Assembly: GCA_025765615.1 (NCBI GenBank)
Contig: JAIVFJ010000025.1
Span: 408,061 to 472,060 of the forward strand
Reading direction: 5' to 3'
DNA from: Zopfochytrium polystomum
Lineage: Eukaryota; Chytridiomycota; Chytridiomycetes; Chytridiales; Chytridiaceae
Length of the DNA: 64,000 nucleotides
Part shown: positions 1-10,601 of the stretch, piece after piece
How the letters are laid out: each line of letters opens with the position of its first letter
Numbering within the stretch: the stretch's first letter is position 1
Notes under the pieces: model-generated
What the model saw: the letters and a program-made list of their open reading frames with translations, nothing else
Databases searched by the model: none
Told to the model about the DNA's origin: nothing
Program-made: the position numbers and the translations under genes

Positions 1-1170
1 TGCCAAAAGTCACATCAACAATAACTAAATAATTTATTTTCTACATGTTTGTGACCATAATCAAATCAAATTTGTGTGCAAGTGAAGACAATGAAGAAAA
101 AGATTCACTCTCCATAAATACCCCTAAAATATTATTAAAATCAATTTTATTTTCCGAATCTAATAATTACCTACACCCCAAAACAGGCAGAAGGTTGGAG
201 GGTATTCTGGCTCCGCCTGGGTTCAACAAGTATTGGTGACAAAGCTTGGAGAGGTTGGGGGTGCTCATGTTGAGCCAAGGTCCAACATGTCATGTCTGGC
301 GCATACTTGGTAATCAGATGCTGTGGGAATATTTCCTCGTCATTACACACACACACACACGCACACACAGAGCGAAACTGAATGGGGCTTGGTGTGTGTG
401 TGCGACTTAATATCCCCCAAAAAGCCTGCGCCCTTCCCTCAACCACCTCATCTGCCGATCCCACGCTGAGGTCCGTTCCTGTTGTGTGCCGTGGAAGCTG
501 CCCTTGACTCGATCGTGTACACCCCCTTTGTCCCTGGCTTAATCATATCCACCATACTCAGTTCAGATGACATCATGACATCGGCTCGACTTTTGCCATT
601 GCACAGACTCCACTGCTCCACCTCACACTCGGACACAACCTGCCCTGAGCAGCTTCACAAAACTCATCGCAGGCATCGCTGCAGATTCTCTTGATATTAC
701 CCAGCGTCGTCTTTCGGCATCTGCAGAGGGAATCACAAGCACTGGATGGATGATTGACTGCAATGAGGTCAGGTGGCTCCCAATTTTAATAGATCCCCTC
801 CCAACCATTTCACCTTGCGGTCGCTACCTTGCCTTTCCCCCTTTCCCTCCCGCCATTGATTTCGTTTTTCACAGTTACATACGCCCAGTCCATCTGCAAC
901 ACCTTCCGTCAGCAGTTTCTCGTCCCCATAGTTGCGCACCGCTTCCTTTGCATCTTTTCGATTGCATAGTCTGAGATCCTGGCTGAGTGAGTCAAAGACA
1001 AGAGATGGCAGCCAGGAAGAACGAGAGGCCGTTGCGAAGCTGACACTGCTCAAACTCGTGGTGGCAGGCGTGAGCCTAGCCAGTCATGCGACGTATGGCT
1101 GAGGGCTGGACCTGTGCTCACAGGCAGACATGGCAATTGGTGTGAGCCACTTTAATAAGATCTTGTCAAT
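1..1170. other. Left flank without recognisable gene
   Basis: Mixed-composition sequence with only short ORFs that resemble nothing I know. The one clear feature is the dinucleotide repeat listed separately. I see no RNA gene here. Confidence 0.5.
345..369. repeat. (AC)n microsatellite
   Basis: An AC dinucleotide run with one interruption (a G in place of an A). It is short and has no visible coding role. Confidence 0.9.
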
Positions 1171-1533
1171 TTGACCAACCAATTGTTCTTGATGTCCTCT
1201 GAGTGGCGCTGCTTTCCATGCAACTGCGAGTTCAAATACAAAAGCAAACTGGACTGGCACTTACGCACTCAAAAGCACCAAGTTATTACGTCTCTGTTCG
1301 GCGAGTTGGAGAATGCAGATCACTTGGCTGGGCTTTCAAATGACAGGCAATCAGACAGCTGCGCTCGGGATTTCCCTCCACTGGGTGGAACGAGCGATCC
1401 ATGTGTTGGTGCCAGTGAAGGTGATGTTGCCTCAGGACCAGACAATTGCAGTGGCAACGAGCAGTATTTTTCGGGAAGTCAATCATCCCATTCGGAGTCA
1501 GACTCCAAGTCTTCCTTGGTGTTTGGGCACTGA
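1171..1533 (+). CDS. C2H2 zinc-finger ORF, possibly an exon
   Basis: The ORF encodes 120 residues. Near the N-terminus is one C2H2 finger with spacing C-x2-C-x12-H-x5-H (starting CFPC, with WHLRTQKH at its end). The remainder is Ser/Asp/Gly-rich and low in complexity, ending SSLVFGH. The first ATG is at 1171 and a second in-frame ATG at 1192 puts the finger closer to the N-terminus; I cannot choose between them. A single finger followed by a polar tail is typical of proteins that accompany tnp2-type transposases, and a broken tnp2-like gene lies just downstream on the other strand, so this may belong to that transposon. Splicing to other exons is possible. The finger is certain, the gene model is not. 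Confidence 0.5.
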   Translation: MTNQLFLMSSEWRCFPCNCEFKYKSKLDWHLRTQKHQVITSLFGELENADHLAGLSNDRQSDSCARDFPPLGGTSDPCVGASEGDVASGPDNCSGNEQYFSGSQSSHSESDSKSSLVFGH

Positions 1534-1550
1534 AGGCAGCAGTGGACCAA

Positions 1551-2428
1551 TTAATAGAATTCAAGAAAGCGTGTAAAGTACGGCTTAGGGAGCTTTCCAT
1601 CCAGCTGTGCTGGCCCATAAAACAAAATCCACGCCAGCTTTGTCTCTGCCGAATGGAACGACTCGGATTTGTGGATATCAGAAAGCTTGCCAACAATGCT
1701 TGAGGGGATTGTAGTTCGAGAAGCAGCACAGGCCTTTCTGATTTCAATCAGGTCTTTATCAGAGATGATGTAGTCCACTTTTCCCTTGTCTGATAGAATA
1801 TTTCCTTTCCACAAGGAGAGCAAGAGCTTGGAGGTGTTGTGAATGACAAGGTGCATAAATTCAATCATGAAGGAGTTTGGGAACACTGTTGATTTCAGCT
1901 CCATCAGAATGCTGGTAGCCTGGATCAAGAATTCCTCAGTTGTTCGCATACGCAGTTGCAGTGGATCATACAACAGCCTCTTGTTTCAGTAAAGAGGATA
2001 ATAATAGTGGCTGCGTTTAGTACTCCATTCTCTCAATGTTGCATCAGCGACAAGGGTGCTTGCCGTTGCTGCCAGTCATTTTCGTCAGCATGGATATCGC
2101 AGGCATGTCTCCAAAAACTAACAGAACAGCAGCTTGTTGTGTAACTGCTCTTGGATAGCACTGTCAAAAGCCAAGACACCAGCCTCCAGCTGCTTCAGCT
2201 CCTGAATAAGCGGATACAGGAATGAATCCATATCTATAGGCTTGGAAGGTTCTCGAACAATGCCAATGCTGAGAAAGTGTTCAGACAGTATCGCTCTTCA
2301 GGTGGTAGCTTGTAGTTGATGAGCAGGATTGGCCAGCAAGTAACAGCTCTCCTCTTGAACAGGCCAAACCCATTGGTGCTTAGCCCTATGAAAGGCATCC
2401 GAACAGATGCGAAAGAAATTTTTTTCAA
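1551..2428 (-). pseudogene. tnp2-type (CACTA/Plavaka-like) transposase fragment
   Basis: Two minus-strand reading frames together look like part of a tnp2-family transposase. The upstream part (2428-2234) has GLSTNGFGLFKRR and a following NYKLPPEERY, matching the family's 'LSTDGF...NLPPE' block. The downstream part (1973-1551) has LAWILFYGPAQLDGKLP, matching the block that precedes the C-terminal zone of plant/fungal tnp2 proteins. About 260 bases separate the frames, so there are frameshifts or an intron. The N-terminal end is cut off abruptly at 2426/2427, where the viral terminal repeat starts. This is therefore a dead transposon truncated by, or next to, the viral integration. The family assignment is from memory of conserved motifs. 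Confidence 0.6.
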
Positions 2429-2887
2429 TAAGTGTCAAGAAAATAAAATTTTAGGAATAATGTCCAAAAAGTAATGAAAAATATAATATATAAAGATTTT
2501 TTTAAATAAAATTTGATATTAAAGTTTTTTATGGATTGTTTCGCGAGAATTTAGAGTATTTTAATCATATTTCTCGTTATATTTTCTAATTTTTCTAATT
2601 ATTTGACATTTTTTTAGCCCTAATCCTAATTTTTTGTCTTCTTTTCTAATAATGTGACATAAATATGGTGTATATTTTGAATCAAAATGTTGTAATATAT
2701 ATGTGTCAACTAAAATGCATATTACATCAGCAGCTAAAGTCTTTTTTTAACATTTCTAACCTAATTTATGGTTACAAAACACTTGATAAAGTGTGTAATA
2801 TATATTTATCGACTGAAATGTATATTACATCGCCACTAAAAATCTAATCTCAATATTATATCCTAATATGTGTCACATTTCACTTGC
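2427..2887 (+). repeat. Left terminal inverted repeat
   Basis: It begins AATAAGTGTCAAGAAAATAA and is the reverse complement, with many substitutions and small indels, of 59541-59999. Shared landmarks in order are a GGACATTATT-type block (as AATAATGTCC), TTTTTATGGATTGTTT, two copies of an ATGTATATTACATC-like block, and GTGTCACATTTCACTTGCT at the inner end. It is very AT-rich and non-coding. The inner edge touches the truncated end of a methylase gene. Confidence 0.85.
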
Positions 2888-3430
2888 TCTTTACATGACC
2901 CATTAACACCTTTTCATATGACACATTGTATATTTTCCCTTTCGTTTTGTTCAAGTATTCACTGCATTTTCTCATATTATCATAGTGTGACTCGTTTAGA
3001 CATGGGTACACTTTTCCTTTTGTTATATACAAGTCAAATGCATTAAAATGAAACTCGTTATCTACAATTATATTTCCAAAATATACACAATTTTTCATAA
3101 GCATATACATTGAAGCTCTTATTATATCATATTTCATTCTCGGTATATTTGCAGTAATCTCTCTGCACAAGTCCACTCTACCTGTTATTTCCTTTCCAAC
3201 GTTTTTGAATAGATCTATCACCGTTTCTATATTGTCCTTCACATTTTCGACGCATTAATCAAGTCTTTATTTATGTCATTTATTATCCAGCGTTCAGGTT
3301 CCAATCTCAACAACATTGCACCACTGCCAACAAATGGCTCTATGTATGTGTTATAATCATCTGGAATATACTCTATAAACTTATTAATATGTTTGGTCTT
3401 GTTCCCTTGCCATTTTATAAATGTTCTCAT
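2880..3430 (-). pseudogene. Dam-type DNA adenine methyltransferase, frameshifted and C-terminally truncated
   Basis: This is an N6-adenine DNA methyltransferase of the Dam/MT-A70-like D12 class. The N-terminal part (3430-3239) has the SAM-binding motif I as EPFVGSGAM. The next part (3242-2880), in a neighbouring frame, aligns with the middle of the second copy at 5751-6556 (MLMKNCVY and NVSYEKVLM are shared). It stops exactly where the catalytic DPPY motif should follow, at the inner edge of the terminal repeat, so the enzyme is dead. The stop lies in repeat sequence, suggesting that the terminal repeat or a recombination event replaced the 3' end. The other copy points the opposite way across the helicase gene. 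Confidence 0.85.
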
Positions 3431-3455
3431 TCTCCTATCATTTACAAATAAAAAA

Positions 3456-3492
3456 AGGCTATTAACACTGCTGGTCGCAGCGCTAATAGCCT
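3456..3492 (-). terminator. 3'-end hairpin H1 (downstream of SF2 helicase)
   Basis: Read on the minus strand it folds into a 16-bp stem (two G.U pairs) with loop GACCA, followed by T7. It lies 64 bases past the helicase stop and 26 bases before the methylase start. The outer stem (AGGCTATTA with TAATAGCCT) differs entirely from the other copies yet still pairs. Confidence 0.85.
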
Positions 3493-3555
3493 TTTTTTTA
3501 TACTTCTTCTCTTTAATTCCTTTTTACTTCTTCTTTTTACTTTTTTTTTTACTTT

Positions 3556-5710
3556 TTACATACTTTTGTATGCCTCTACTATTTCATCTAATGCTGCCCT
3601 TATATTGGGATTCAATGTTACTTTATGATCTAAGTATGTCCACACATATCCATCGCGTGCTCCAATTGAACTTCTGTTCCGTAAGTTTGCTACTAAACTT
3701 CCTACGTTCTCGAGTGATTGCTCAAGTTCTGCTTCAGTTACAGTGCCATGTTCATACAAGTAAGCTGTTATATTTCCGTAGATAGATCTGTCATGTATAT
3801 TTTTAATTAATTTCCTAATATCTACATTATCGATCATATCCAATCTTGCAATTGTTGATGACACTGAATTTGAATTTGAACTTGCACCTGCATTTGGTTC
3901 AACTTCTTCACTTTCTTCCTCACTTTCTTGCTCACTTTCTTGCTCACTTTCTTGCTCATTTTCTTGCTCACTTTCTTGCTCACTTTCTTCCTCACTTTCT
4001 TCCTCTTCATATCCACTATCTTCATCTTCTTCTACCGGAAGAGTGTTAGGAACATCTGTTCTTTCCAAGTATTTTTCAACTTGTAATTTGGGTCTGTCCA
4101 CTCCTCTTTTTATGTTTTCATAATAATGTTTTGCATCTCTTAATTTTTGTGTTGTCACAGAATCTCCCATGACTCTCATCATTTCAATTTGATTTGCTAT
4201 GTAGTTAATGTAACTGTCATATACTTCTCTCTTTGCATATAAAGTTCTGGTTACCCTTGGATTTGCTTTACCTGTTAATCTTCCTATCATTTGACTTAGT
4301 GAAACTAAAATTTTCGTATCACTAGGTCTATAGAACATCGACACTGCCATGAGAGGATCATTTGGTGGAGATGATACAAAACTTATTCCCCTCCCCATCA
4401 ATTCCATTCCAATCATCATCCCCCACTTGCATCCTATAATATCGAGGATCTCGTAAAATTGACTAATTGAAATGAAGTGGATTGTAAATTCATCGTTGTA
4501 ACATGTGTATGCTATATTTTTCCCGTTAATCACCTGTTTGAAATTTTCCTTCAAATCTGCTTCTTTGAATGTAACTTTAACACCATCTCCATTGAATATT
4601 GAAACACATTTCATTTCACTGTCATACATACTGTCGATGTATTGGTAGTATGTATCTTTATGATTTTCTCCATTCTTTCCTCGTTTTGATTCTTTTTTAT
4701 ATTTATCTGTGCATAACAAGAACGTTCCTTTTGCATTTGGTCCCCTTGACTCGATTTCAAAGTTGATCGCATCCATTATTTCTTCATATGTGAAGTCATT
4801 CATCTCAATATGTTGAATATGTGATGGTCCTGAGTAATCATGTCTTGTCAAGTATACCTGCTCAATGATTTCCGGCTTGTGAAGATACACTACATTTTCA
4901 GGTGTTGCCGTAACAAACATTCTCTTCCCATCCGTTCCTCTTTCTTTCAACCTTCTAAATCCTCGAATCCAATTCTGGTGACTTTCTGCTTGACCATTTT
5001 TTATTTTATCTACATGTTCATCTTTTGTTACAACATCTCCCTCATCATGTACTACGGTTATGATATTCAAATTTCTTCTTTTTTTCCAATGAAGTAAACA
5101 TTTTTTCAATCTGTTTTTCATTATCAAGCATGAATATCACAACACTCCTTTTCAAATTTATTTCTTCTTCTGTCAAATCAACTTTTTTCGTCAATAGAGT
5201 GTTGTTTTTCAACTCAAAATTCTCTGGTTTTTCTAACCATTCTTGAAATCTTGAATATATTTGATCCATTTGAACTGTCTTGTTATCCGATGATATCACT
5301 GTCACTTTTCCTTGTTTTATACTTTCCTCTCCTATTTCAATAATTTTGTTTGTTTTTCCTACTTGTGTCATTGCATACACCAACATCTTCGTTCCTTCGA
5401 ATATCCTTACTGAATCTACTTGTCTCAGTGTCGAACGACTAGGTGCAAGAAATTCAAGTATTTTTTGGTGGTAACTCATTTCATTCATGTGTTTATCATA
5501 ATCCCTCAACCATGACTTTTTCTCTACAATCTCCTTTCTCAAAAAATTTCTGTAATTTTCATTCTGTTCGTTTTGAAGTTCCAATTTCCATCTTCTAATA
5601 TAATATTCACATGAAATCTTGTTCTCATTCGTAAACTCCAATCTGTCCATTTTTAATTTCTTCGTTCGCGGGACTGTTGGTACTGCTCTCAAAGTCCACT
5701 TGAAATTCAA
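3556..5710 (-). pseudogene. SF2 DEAD-like helicase, one frameshift
   Basis: Two overlapping frames (5710-5045 and 5127-3556) give one helicase of about 700 residues. Walker A is TQVGKT at about residue 115 of the first part. Walker B is VVHDEGD early in the second part, followed by motif III as FVTATP and motif VI as QMIGRLTGK. The C-terminal third holds a Glu/Ser/Gln low-complexity tract (3905-4010) before a final folded region. The frame break is in an A7 tract on the coding strand around 5088-5094 and needs a +1 change, so it is either a true inactivation or a homopolymer error. Start at 5710: the divergent methylase starts at 5751, leaving a 40-base shared promoter. Proteins of this kind occur in giant viruses and virophage-like elements; the exact family is not assigned. 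Confidence 0.8.
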
Positions 5711-5750
5711 TTTTTTTTGAATCCGCTTTTTATTTCTAAATGGTAACAGA

Positions 5751-6556
5751 ATGAGAACATTTATTAAATGGTCTGGAAATAAAAGTCAACATATTAATAA
5801 ATTTATCGATTTTATTCCTCACAACTTTAATATATATATAGAACCATTTGTTGGTAGCGGCGCTTTGTTATTTAAACTACAACCTGAGCGATGGATAATT
5901 AATGACATTAATAAAGATTAATTAATGCGTGGAGAAGTGTCAAAGATAGTCCACACGATATAATCGAAATATTCAAAGATATTGGTGGTAAAGTCAAAAA
6001 AGAAAAGAATAAATTAGAATTGTGCAGAGAAATTACAAATTCTATTCCGAAAATGAACTTTGATGTATTTAGAGCTTCAATCTATATGTTGATGAAAAAT
6101 TGTGTTTATATGGGTAATTTAATTGTGAAAAATAAGTTCAAATTCAAAGGGTTTGATATACATATTTCAAGAGATAATGATTATCCATGTTTAAAAGATT
6201 CATATTACAAGAATATCAAAGATTGCAGTGAATATTTGAATAATTCTACTGGAAAAATGTATAATGTTTCATATGAAAAGGTTCTAATGAAAGCTCGGGA
6301 AGGTGATTTTGTATTTTTAGATCCACCATACAACGAAAAAAAGGATTACAAGTTCACTTACAATATAGATGAAGAAATAGATGATACCTTCATGGAAACT
6401 TTAAAAAAACAACTTAGAATATTAGATAAAAGACATGTTAAATGGATGATGACTCAAGCTGATACTAAAGAAATTCGAGCTCTTTTTTCTGAATATACTA
6501 TTAAGAAATTCCCCGTTTATAGAAGAAGTAGTTTTCTTATGGTTCTGAATTATTGA
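5751..6556 (+). pseudogene. Dam-type DNA adenine methyltransferase, one frameshift
   Basis: Full-length copy of the N6-adenine methyltransferase. Motif I is EPFVGSGAL near residue 38 and the catalytic motif IV is LDPPYNE in the second frame. The C-terminal target-recognition part is present, ending SSFLMVLNY. One missing base near 5920, just after NDINKD, shifts the frame; the rest is open from there (first ATG in that frame at 6020). Compared with the copy at 2880-3430 it keeps the catalytic half. Known role of the family: methylation of adenine, usually in GATC, for self-marking of viral DNA. It is divergent from the helicase at 3556-5710 and convergent with the D5 helicase. Confidence 0.85.
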
Positions 6557-7065
6557 TTATGAATTACTAACTTGGCTTTTTTATTTCCTTATCCAAATTT
6601 TTCAAAATATCTTTTACACGTGCTTCTTCTAGGGGAACCCGTCAAACAGACGCCCCACACATTCTATTTATTCCGCAAACATATTATATGAAATTTTTTT
6701 GAAGATTTTGCATATATTATTTTTATTCAGCACTCAAATTTATTTTATTTTTTTTTCCCACTTTTCCATATTTTCCATAAACTTTGAATTGTGACTATGC
6801 TATCACGGGGCATTAATAACAATAAGCATATTATCGTCATATTTTTTTTTCCACTTTTCCATATTTTCCACCTGCCAATTTCTATTGCAATTTATTTATT
6901 TTTTTTTTATTTTTTCTCTATTTCTTAAACTTAAGCCCGTATGGAAAGTATGGAAATATGGAAATTTAAAGTATGACCATACTCTGGTTACTGTTTTTAT
7001 TATTATTTCTATTATGGTCATATGTAAAAGTTTATGGAAAAATATGGAAAATATGGAAAGGCCAT
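6557..7065. other. Convergent intergenic region with inverted iterons (left arm)
   Basis: Between two convergent genes lie repeated copies of a CTTTTCCATATTTTCCA unit in one orientation (about 6760-6777 and 6852-6870) and of its inverse, ATGGAAA-type units (about 6940-6965 and 7033-7060). Between them are poly-T runs. The arrangement could form alternative large stems in either transcript or act as an iteron-type replication origin. The same position in the right arm has a different iteron family (56603-56930). Confidence 0.6.
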
Positions 7066-8226
7066 TTAATCAAAAGTTTCTCTTCTTTTTATCCCTTTAA
7101 TCACATCTTCTGACATATAACTTTTACTCCTGTATTTTTCACAACAACCTCGTTTGTGTTCATTTCTACACTCCTTACATATCATTCGCTTTAATTGCTG
7201 ATATCTACTATCACATGCCAGTATACTTCCTTTACAATTTTGTCCTGATTTTTTTGTGGTGTCTCTCTCATAATTTGACTTAATGTCTTTCAGTTTCAAT
7301 ACAGAATTCTCATCGTAGACATAATGTATTTTGACATACTTGAAAAACGGATTTCTTTCTGTTCTAAGATCCTCTTGCTTTTCAATGAAATAAGAAGGTG
7401 CCACATCCCATATGCTTTTATTTCCTACACGCGCCGCCCATTTTTTGTACAACAATGTGGACCTGTACAATATTGCATCTAGTTCTTCTTTTCTAATTCT
7501 ATCAATCAACGATGTGTCTTTCTGTCTAACAATGTTTTCAAACTGTGCAACCATCACACGTCTGCTAATTTGCCCCATATCTGTATAACTGATCATGTAA
7601 TTACTTGCAAACATCAATGGTGTTTTCCATACAAAGTCCACTGCATCTCCGTTCTTTATTGCACAAGACATACTCCCCCCAGAAACCATTGACTGAAATG
7701 TCTGTTGTGGTAAGAATCTATGTATTTCCTTGGGTAAATCGTCACTAATTACAATGTCTTTGTCCTTAATATACCCCAATCCAAATTTGTCTTCAAATGT
7801 TTCATTTATATTTCCAACTTTGTCAAAAAAGCTTCTTACAACATCTAGAACAACACTTTTTCCACAACCACTTTCTCCCAACAAATATAACATAACATCC
7901 CACTTATCCCTTACACCAAACATTCTTCCAATCATTGCATAAATGAACTCAACAACCTCATCATTGAATTGATATTTAAGTACTTTGTCGAAATTTTCTG
8001 TATTCAAAGTTTTTCTGAAATTGATGTCAAAATATTTCCTTACAACTTTTTCTCCTAATTTCTCCTCACATATGTATTCTTCCTCCACATCATCACAACC
8101 TTCAGGTATTTCTACGAATTCACATGTTTCTATATTATATATTCCATTCTTGAAACCATACCAAGCTTCGTCCGTCTCTAAGTAAGGGAAGTTATGATCG
8201 TCATATTTGGTCATGTATAGAGACAA
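7066..8226 (-). CDS. SF3/D5-like helicase (C-terminal part of a primase-helicase)
   Basis: 386 residues. The D5_N-type lead-in includes WYGFKNGIYNIET. Walker A is GESGCGKS (residues 117-124), Walker B is IVISDDLP (about 158-164) and SF3 motif C is MFASN (about 205-209), followed by QISRRVM with the arginine-finger region. The C-terminus has a Cys cluster, CKECRNEHKRGCC, that may bind zinc. In poxvirus-like and giant viruses such proteins unwind DNA at forks with a fused primase. Here the ruined primase lies immediately upstream (8229-8798), and the right-arm homologue at 54283-56602 shows the same primase-then-helicase order. The ATG at 8226 may be an internal residue of a formerly fused protein. 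Identity to the right-arm copy is only moderate. Confidence 0.88.
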   Translation of the reverse strand: MSLYMTKYDDHNFPYLETDEAWYGFKNGIYNIETCEFVEIPEGCDDVEEEYICEEKLGEKVVRKYFDINFRKTLNTENFDKVLKYQFNDEVVEFIYAMIGRMFGVRDKWDVMLYLLGESGCGKSVVLDVVRSFFDKVGNINETFEDKFGLGYIKDKDIVISDDLPKEIHRFLPQQTFQSMVSGGSMSCAIKNGDAVDFVWKTPLMFASNYMISYTDMGQISRRVMVAQFENIVRQKDTSLIDRIRKEELDAILYRSTLLYKKWAARVGNKSIWDVAPSYFIEKQEDLRTERNPFFKYVKIHYVYDENSVLKLKDIKSNYERDTTKKSGQNCKGSILACDSRYQQLKRMICKECRNEHKRGCCEKYRSKSYMSEDVIKGIKRRETFD

Positions 8227-8228
8227 TT

Positions 8229-8798
8229 TTTGTTAATATTTTGTTTACTTTTTTTGTTTTACCCTTCTTTAATTTCCTTGATCCTGAACCTGACTGATTT
8301 TTGATTTGATTTTGATTTGGATGTAAAGAATTTAAATTTCTATTTCTAAATCTGATAGCCTCCTTATTTGTTTGTCCGTTATTGTTTTGTAACCAGTCCC
8401 TTCATAACAACAATGTTTATCTGTCAAAAAGTCTATCTTTGTCATTTACAGTTTTTATCCTCTCATCATACTCATAATATATGTGATGCCCTTTTGATCC
8501 TGTTTCAGTTATGAGAGTTTCTTCTTCATTCAAAGGTCAAATGTTTTCCTCAAACCACTTTTTTGCAGTGTATGCTTCATCTTTTTTATCCAGATCCACC
8601 ACAATTAATTTGCTCTTATTTCCAGTCAAATTGAAATATTTGTTTGATTGTTAAAGTTGAAGATTCTAAATCTTGCCATTTCTCTGGTCTTGATCCCGTT
8701 CTCTTTTTTCCATTCTCTCGCCAAATGTTTATACCGTAATATATCCATCCTTTTTCATTTGCCTTTCCTCTCATTTCATCCAAGTTAGTTCGTGTCAT
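8229..8798 (-). pseudogene. Archaeo-eukaryotic primase remnant
   Basis: Only the first 60 residues (8798-8616) are open. Beyond that, other frames carry recognisable primase pieces: a VVDLD motif around 8590-8610 and GHHIYYEY around 8480-8490, matching VVDLDNKD and SGGHHIYF of the right-arm primase at 54283. These are the metal-binding and nucleotide-binding motifs of AEP/Prim-Pol primases. Several frameshifts and stops make it a pseudogene. It runs into the helicase gene, and shares a 97-base divergent promoter region with the ORF at 8896. Confidence 0.75.
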
Positions 8799-8895
8799 AC
8801 TTATTTCTCGTTTTATTTATGTATGAGAAATAAAAATTCACTTTTTTACGCGCTTTTTATTTAAAACAATTTCTTCTCGCTATAATGTAATAAAT

Positions 8896-9147
8896 ATGGA
8901 CTCATATCCTCTTAAAGAACACGTAAAAACACTTTCAAAAACAGATTTTATACGACTTTATCTTGCTATTAATGAAGAATTCGCCCATTTAAAATCTGAA
9001 AATCCCAATACTGTCCATCATCTCCTTTATGCCATCAAACGCCCTGATAAAATTCGGGAGATGTCTTCTCGTTATTATAATCGCAAAAAGCAACAACAAC
9101 AACAATATCCTGATCAACAACCACCACAACTTCTCGACTGTATTTAA
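8896..9147 (+). CDS. Conserved 83-aa viral ORF, function unknown
   Basis: A small protein starting MDSYPLKEHVKTL, with a helical N-terminal two thirds and a Gln-rich tail (QQQQQ). I recognise no domain. Its reality is supported by a near-identical copy in the right arm (54186-53872, minus strand) lying in the same divergent position next to the primase gene. The start is the first ATG, 97 bases from the primase start on the other strand. The stop here is TAA directly after LLDCI; the right copy has lost it. Confidence 0.7.
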   Translation: MDSYPLKEHVKTLSKTDFIRLYLAINEEFAHLKSENPNTVHHLLYAIKRPDKIREMSSRYYNRKKQQQQQYPDQQPPQLLDCI

Positions 9148-9577
9148 AGCGTTAGATTTTTATACACCTTCGTAATTGTTTATAAAAATCATGTGCTTTT
9201 TCAACCATAAATGTACATGAGATTTTCCTCATCAACAACTTCCACATCTTCTCGACTGCAGTTTTTATTCTTAAATACCATTATGGTCGTAATTGTTTAT
9301 AGAATTCTCATATATATTTCTGACCATAAAAGACAGTAAGAACTTTAACTAACATAATCAATCACATTTCGTCGTTTGACTTGCTATCCATTACACACTT
9401 TGTTCTGCACACTCCACACTCACCCTCGAGGTCTATTAAATGGAGCTTCTCGTTTGACTGATTCAGGTTCTTTAACATTTTTATGATAGTATTGAATCAT
9501 AAATTTCATTAAAGCTTTTATATAATATCTGAATCTGAGTCTAGTTCAGAATCATCTGTGTGTATAGCTTTTGCACG
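9148..9577. other. Intergenic region with a dispersed viral repeat
   Basis: No ORF is supported. About 9340-9425 (minus sense) carries a copy of a repeated intergenic block with core GAGTCAAACGACGAAATGTG and ATGTTAGTT, also present at 10483-10550, 49785-49850, 51196-51276 and 53670-53745. The stretch 9430-9577 matches 52200-52355 of the right arm in inverted orientation. Confidence 0.6.
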
Positions 9578-10350
9578 TCAATTAAAGTATAATTCTGGTA
9601 AAGTGTCACATAACACAAACACGTTTGAATGCACTTTAATAGTTACATCACCTTTACGTGGAAGAGTTAAAGGAATACTTTTATCATTTATCAAGTTCAA
9701 ATATCGCTGAATAGTCCCACTAGCCATATGATATGGAGACATTGTCATGTACGCAAATTTCTTTTTTTTGAGATAAAACAAGTGATCGTTAGGACGAGGG
9801 TAGTTTCTATCAGCTTTTATGATTTCATCACCTAGTAGTTCATATGAACTGAATTCAAATGCTTTTATCATTAGATCTACAAGTTTCTTGCCACCAGGTC
9901 CACTCAAATAAACAATACTTTGACCAGTGTGGTAGAGAGCATGACTCATAGATTTTTTCAAGTATTCACGAATGTTTCTGTCAGGAACAATTTCCTTTAA
10001 AAATTTTTCAAATCTAGTTGTATTAATATTTTCATCATAGTCGTAACTTAATCTTTTTGAACAGGGTTTTTTAACAATTTCAGGACGATCATTGTATTTG
10101 TCTTTTAAATGGATATAAACAGTTGGAAAAATATTATCAAGAAAATTGTCACTTTTAATTTATTGACATCTTTTTTCCAGATACCATTACCATTACCATT
10201 ACCATCAGAATTGTCGTAGTACCACCATTGATGTGTGTAAGATGTTCTTTTTTTGGTGGAAGTATATACAAATTTCCCTTTGAAACATTTATGCATGTCA
10301 TAATAACTATTGATATTGTTTAATAAAAGTTCTTCACTTATGTCTTCCAT
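9578..10350 (-). pseudogene. SF3/P4-type helicase, frameshifted
   Basis: Two frames make one gene. The upstream piece (10350-10105) starts MEDISEELLLNN with an aromatic-rich HQWWYYDNS stretch, and an uncounted middle in another frame leads to the downstream piece (9961-9578). That piece looks like an SF3 domain: IVYLSGPGGKK at the Walker A position (the GKS/T is degenerate), and VFVLCDTLPEL at the end resembles the N-x-LP motif. A missing Walker lysine-serine pair suggests it no longer hydrolyses ATP. The right-arm copy (51654-52197) is about 97% identical in DNA but carries an internal deletion. The upstream start is 47 bases from a TGTCGGGAATGGGC motif. Confidence 0.65.
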
Positions 10351-10430
10351 TTATTTTATGATATACTTTTTTTTTCGTTTTCTTCTGTGCCCCCTCGCCC
10401 ATTCCCGACATACACCTACAAAAAACGTTT

Positions 10431-10601
10431 GACTTTGCAAATGGCCCCACGCATTCCCCCCCCCCCCCCCAACCCCCATGCCACTCAGGCTAACATATTC
10501 AATTGTCTTTCGTCATAAGACTCATAATCCATTGAACATTTCGCACCACCTTTCTCTCTCCACTGCCACGTGACCTCGTCCTAAAAACCGCCATAAAAAA
10601 A
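10431..10601. promoter_or_regulatory. Intergenic region with C16 run, dispersed repeat and CACGTG module
   Basis: Contains a run of about 16 C (around 10456-10471), a degraded copy of the dispersed viral repeat (10483-10550, minus sense) and a CCACGTGACCTCG palindrome half (10566-10578). It matches the region after hairpin H8 in the right arm. It probably holds the promoter of the helicase remnant below it. Confidence 0.5.

Larger units (their letters stand above)
8850..10430. repeat. Left copy of long inverted duplication
   Basis: Inverted relative to 51590-54230. It includes the 83-aa ORF, the SF3 helicase remnant and shared intergenic motifs. Parts are about 95-97% identical while other parts are deleted or replaced (the right arm has an extra helicase at 52417-53636 in the middle). 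Confidence 0.8.

Noticed and set aside
3393..3785. Plus-strand 130-residue hydrophobic ORF over the helicase 3' end
   Set aside because: Phe/Leu-rich translation of T-runs and of the antisense of the helicase; it spans hairpin H1 and has no conserved counterpart.
5045..5127. Programmed frameshift in the SF2 helicase at an A7-G tract (AAAAAAG is a known -1 slippery site)
   Set aside because: The second half is in the +1 frame. A -1 slip would hit a stop within a few codons. A one-base indel in the homopolymer is the simpler reading.
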